Of a stretch of DNA of 9,009 nt, positions 6,901 to 9,009 are shown piece by piece. Positions within the stretch are counted from its first letter, which is position 1; each line of letters begins with the position of its first letter. A model generated the notes under the pieces. That model saw nothing but the letters and a program-made list of their open reading frames with translations, did not search any database and had not been told where the DNA came from. The position numbers were made by a program, and so were the translations under genes. Origin of the DNA: JBJXFY01 sp046155815. Lineage in GTDB: Bacteria; Verrucomicrobiota; Verrucomicrobiia; Limisphaerales; CAIMTB01. Where the stretch lies: contig JBJXFY010000223.1 in the NCBI GenBank assembly GCA_046155815.1, positions 1 through 9,009 on the forward strand, given 5' to 3'.

Positions 6901-9009
6901 GTTCCAGAGGAGGCGGTTGTACACGGGCGCGGCGCCCACGCCGCCGGAGCGGTCGTCCCGCCCGCGCAGCATCGCCAGCTCCTCCTCGAGCAGGGAATCG
7001 AGCTGGTTCTCGAAGGCGAAGACGGACGAGGCCACGCTGCCCAGCTCGGTCGAGTCGGTGGTGAGGCCGATGGTCGGGTCGGCGGCGTCGGCGAAGGCCT
7101 CGTTGGCGTGCAGCAGGTACAGGTCGGCGATGCGGCCGGCGGCCAGGAGCAGCGCCTCGTCGGCCGGGGCGAAGTCCACCGGCGGCGTGCCGTCAATGCT
7201 CAGCGAACGGCCGCGGCGCAGGACGGTCTCGTAGATCTCGATGAGGCCGAAGTTGTCGAGCACGGCGGGGTTGAGCGCCACGTCGCCCTCGTAGCGCGGG
7301 CCGGCCTCGGCGAGGGTGCTGGCGAGGGTGTTGACCTGGTTGTCCTGGAAGTCGCTGCTGCGCTGGGCGAAGAGGTTGATGCCGCCGAGCACGCGCTTGA
7401 TCCAGCCGGGCACGAGCATGGCGCGCGGCGCGGCGGCGACGCCGGCGGGGTTGCCCACCCAGCCGCTCCAGTTCGTCCGCCCGTCGCCGGTGGCCACGCC
7501 GTAGCGCATCACCCACCAGGTGTCGGACAGGGTGAGCAGGCTGGACTCCGCGCCGGTGCCGAGGGTGACGTCGTTGATGCCGGCACCGGCCGTGGGATAC
7601 GGCACCCAGGCGCCGAGGTTGGTGACGGCGCCCGTGCCGTCCGCGCCGGGCACGGCCGTCGGATCGAAGTCCTGCGCGTCGAACTGGTAGTACCACTGGA
7701 AGACGAAGCTCTCCGGCTGGCCGGCGAAGTCGGCCGTGTGCCGGAGCGTGACGCGTTCGTCGAGGACGTTGTCGGGCTGGATCAGGGCCAGCGCGCCGCG
7801 GGCGAGCGCATCGTCCACGCGGATGACGTGCAGGTCCACCGGCAGGCCGCCGAGCGCGGGGTCGTTGTTCTCGGCGACGACGACGTAGCGGGTGGCGGGG
7901 CCGCGGGGCGGGACGTTGGTGGTCCAGGTGGAGCCGCCGACGAGCGTGCCGGGGTGCGCGGCGGGCGAGGCGTCGGCGACGTTGGTGCCGGCGTTCTCGT
8001 CGAAGCGCCAAAGGCCGGCGAGGCCGGACTCGGCGCCGGTGAGGCGCAGGCCGAGATTGGCGGCGATCTCGGACGGCAGCCGGGCGTGATCCCAGATCCG
8101 GAGATTCGAGAGGCTGCCGAGGAACGGACCCGGATTGGACCCATAGGCCGGTTCCGTGTACGGACTGACGGAGACGTCGGCCGAGGGATGGGCGCCTTCC
8201 GGGCCGGGGAGCCCCACGTGGGCGAGCACGCCATCCAGGTACAGGAGCGGCTGCCGCTCCCGGTACACCACGGCGACATGATGCCACCCGGCGAGGTTGG
8301 TCAGGTACACCAGCGGGGCCGCAAACAGGTAGTAGTCCTGCAGCACCACGGCCACCCCGTTGGTGCCCACCGACACGCCGCAACCGGCGCCGCCCCCGTT
8401 CCCGTAGGCCTGCCCCCCATGCACCGGGAAGACCGCAAAATTCTGGCCCAGGCGGGCGTCGTTCGCATCAATGCGCTCCGGCGGCGGCTGGATGCCCTTC
8501 TCCGGGCGGACCCAGAACTCGATCGTGAAGCTGTCCCTCACATTCGTGAAGACCGGGCCGACGTGCATGGCCGCGTCCCCGCCGTCGAAGCGCACGGCGT
8601 GCGCCGGCGGCGGGGTGAGCGACGTCACGGGCTGGCCGGCGGTGAGCGCCTTGGCCCCGAGCAGCGTCTCGCGCACGACCACGTCCGTGACCACGCCGTT
8701 GTTGGTCACGGACTGCATCGTCAGGCCGATGAGCAGGCCCTCGTCGGCCTTGCCGTCACCGTCGCCGTCCACGTCGTTCGGGTTGCGCGTCTTGTGGTAC
8801 AGCGCCGTGACGGCCGCGGCGAAGGCCGAGCCGCCGGAGGTGTCGAGCGCGGCGAGGGCGGCGCGCTCGCGCGAGCTCATCACGTTGACGAGCGTGACCG
8901 GCGCGCCGCCGTCGGGCGGCGTGTACACGTAGCCGCGGAAGCCGAGGAGGCGGTTCCGCGGGTCGTGGAAGACGCGGACGCGCAGCACGTAGGGCAGGTC
9001 GGGGAACAG
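3997..9009 (-). CDS. Giant LamG-containing protein with Tc-toxin-A-like C-terminal region (5' end beyond window)
   Basis: The frame stays open to the right edge, so the N-terminus is missing; 1670 residues are visible (numbered from the edge). An EF-hand-like DVDGDGDGKADE loop lies at 79-90. A LamG/concanavalin-like jellyroll spans about 138-362, with FTIEFWVRPE, GWHHVAVVYRE, LYLDG, LSNLRIWDHAR and GLWRFDE as markers. A dockerin-like calcium loop (DQNSDGFLNALD) is at 721-732. From about 920 the protein is mainly helical, broken by an FGYP segment (987) and a WMYVD-containing patch (to about 1017). Long amphipathic helices (about 1090-1180 and 1217-1317) flank a hydrophobic segment near 1195-1215 (APIDAALFIAGTFAKSVP), then a QFGLAARYVHLAAAAYDYEL helix. 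The end (about 1422-1670) is beta-rich and finishes WVLIIP...INSVSDIKLYFQTYS. Helical hairpin, then a beta C-terminus ending in an 'isDi.L' strand, resembles Tc-toxin A subunits, with LamG perhaps serving as a binding domain. Homology is from memory of family patterns. Almost cysteine-free, consistent with export; a large adhesin is the alternative. Confidence 0.9.
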   Translation of the reverse strand: MFPDLPYVLRVRVFHDPRNRLLGFRGYVYTPPDGGAPVTLVNVMSSRERAALAALDTSGGSAFAAAVTALYHKTRNPNDVDGDGDGKADEGLLIGLTMQSVTNNGVVTDVVVRETLLGAKALTAGQPVTSLTPPPAHAVRFDGGDAAMHVGPVFTNVRDSFTIEFWVRPEKGIQPPPERIDANDARLGQNFAVFPVHGGQAYGNGGGAGCGVSVGTNGVAVVLQDYYLFAAPLVYLTNLAGWHHVAVVYRERQPLLYLDGVLAHVGLPGPEGAHPSADVSVSPYTEPAYGSNPGPFLGSLSNLRIWDHARLPSEIAANLGLRLTGAESGLAGLWRFDENAGTNVADASPAAHPGTLVGGSTWTTNVPPRGPATRYVVVAENNDPALGGLPVDLHVIRVDDALARGALALIQPDNVLDERVTLRHTADFAGQPESFVFQWYYQFDAQDFDPTAVPGADGTGAVTNLGAWVPYPTAGAGINDVTLGTGAESSLLTLSDTWWVMRYGVATGDGRTNWSGWVGNPAGVAAAPRAMLVPGWIKRVLGGINLFAQRSSDFQDNQVNTLASTLAEAGPRYEGDVALNPAVLDNFGLIEIYETVLRRGRSLSIDGTPPVDFAPADEALLLAAGRIADLYLLHANEAFADAADPTIGLTTDSTELGSVASSVFAFENQLDSLLEEELAMLRGRDDRSGGVGAAPVYNRLLWNFTGSDGEVAYVAKYGIPDQNSDGFLNALDAKILFPQGHGDAWGHYLTALTTYYDLLRSPNFTWTPRAQSTLVAGIPIQVNYEDERRFALAAAARARTGAEIVDRARRLDYADDPVAQFRGDADPDPQRAWSATDWARRAALGAYFDWVTGNAILPPTDPDPTHTGIQRVDRTTVLELTQLVTEAGAVLAALDQADAGLNPAGLARGVVPFDIDPDRLSTGFSRVTHFEQVYERALQALQNAEVTFNRATLLSSELRKQQNSVSDFSVAVADQELDYQNQLIGLFGYPHAGNLGAGRAFPAGYDGPDLTFWMYVDTLDVTPDNNPRGDGFLGQQGKFTGLANDWGAAFSAETVDLLNPATNRLITVEYPVSTADYAFQAPPEWGQRRAEGQLQANLRALVLAQAQLRQDARAYEAYVTQLEEQADLMALRYGLRRDQINLLNDKSITTDTLNAAILAANATKIFLEGGANDFEEARDALMEAVPDVVGLSDDAFAPIDAALFIAGTFAKSVPQKVAEGAEILANVLEFSRDLAQLEIDREMEVNEQNFEVTERLKELEVLVRQEPALRLNLFNANQAILQAARSLEATLAEGQRLLVQRTIFRQVTAGTIQADRYRDLGLRIFRNDALQKYDAQFGLAARYVHLAAAAYDYELNLGTDAGAGSALGAQIVRERSLGELADGEPVVGRVGLASILGRLSQNFGVLKGQLGLNNDRPEQSRFSLRTEAFRLLPAGTNDTANANWRALLQPAAVTNLWDVPEFRRYCRSFAPESAGPQPGLVLRFGTTVTAGRNFFDQPLGPLDSSYDPSEYATRIRSLAVWLTDYDAAGLAARPRVYLVPAGADRLRAAAADDFTVHDWQGLEQRRPVPYPSTAADLAGAGSLPLLPAADGTFLDLRRHSAFRAYQDAAFDLDEFNETSRLVGRSVWNTQWVLIIPGAYLLGDPDEGLERLINSVSDIKLYFQTYSTSGN
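7924..8598 (-). other. LamG / concanavalin-A-like jellyroll domain of the giant protein
   Basis: Window residues about 138-362 carry the usual series of this fold: AVRFDGGDAAMHVG at the first strand, FTIEFWVRP, a glycine-rich variable loop, GWHHVAVVY, LLYLDGVLA, LGSLSNLRIWDHARLPSEI and LAGLWRFDENAG with a closing strand. Such domains bind carbohydrate or protein ligands in secreted proteins. The order and spacing look intact. Confidence 0.85.

Noticed and set aside
7193..8383. 396-codon minus-strand open frame inside the giant gene
   Set aside because: It is out of frame with the LamG domain and consists largely of Arg/Pro/Ala; it is a shadow.
8986..8988. GTG at 8988 as the start of the giant protein
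   Set aside because: The same frame continues without a stop to 9009 (residues LFPDLPY before it), no Shine-Dalgarno site is present, and no signal peptide follows; the true start is outside the window.

Overview
The window is a high-GC stretch (roughly 70% G+C by eye). All convincing genes lie on the minus strand, so it is read from right to left. The encoded proteins look exported: three short genes or gene starts carry signal peptides, and the products contain LamG, thrombospondin-type-3/EF-hand-like calcium loops and a C-terminal 'W...FYRA' module. This style, together with the 7-bp repeats between and inside genes, suggests a Verrucomicrobiota-like bacterium (or a related PVC-group lineage). 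That assignment is inference; there is no rRNA or housekeeping marker in the window.

Layout in transcription order: (1) 9009-3997, a giant protein open at the right edge. It has an EF-hand-like loop, a LamG/concanavalin-like domain, a dockerin-like calcium loop, a long alpha-helical region around a hydrophobic segment, and a C-terminal domain that resembles the TcB-binding end of Tc-toxin A subunits. (2) 3996-3943, a 54-bp gap made almost wholly of a 7-bp repeat, which also supplies the only Shine-Dalgarno-like sequence for the next gene. (3) 3942-3067, a small secreted protein with TSP3-like calcium loops; the hydrophobic core of its signal peptide is itself encoded by a second, different 7-bp repeat. 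(4) 2981-1041, a secreted CotA/laccase-type multicopper oxidase with all four copper-binding motifs and an added C-terminal module shared with the previous protein. (5) 1040-839, a 202-bp spacer with two tight GC-rich hairpins. (6) 838-1, the first 279 codons of another exported protein of unknown function, cut off by the left edge.

The first three genes are separated by 54 and 85 bp and could be one transcript; the last may be separate because of the 202-bp hairpin-bearing spacer. A working reading is a set of exported or surface proteins: a giant adhesive or pore-like protein, a small calcium-binding protein and a copper oxidase. No TcB/TcC-like partner, secretion apparatus or regulator is visible, so a functional link between the genes is not demonstrated. 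The most notable items are the two heptamer arrays around the start of the 3942-3067 gene and the Tc-A-like end of the giant protein.
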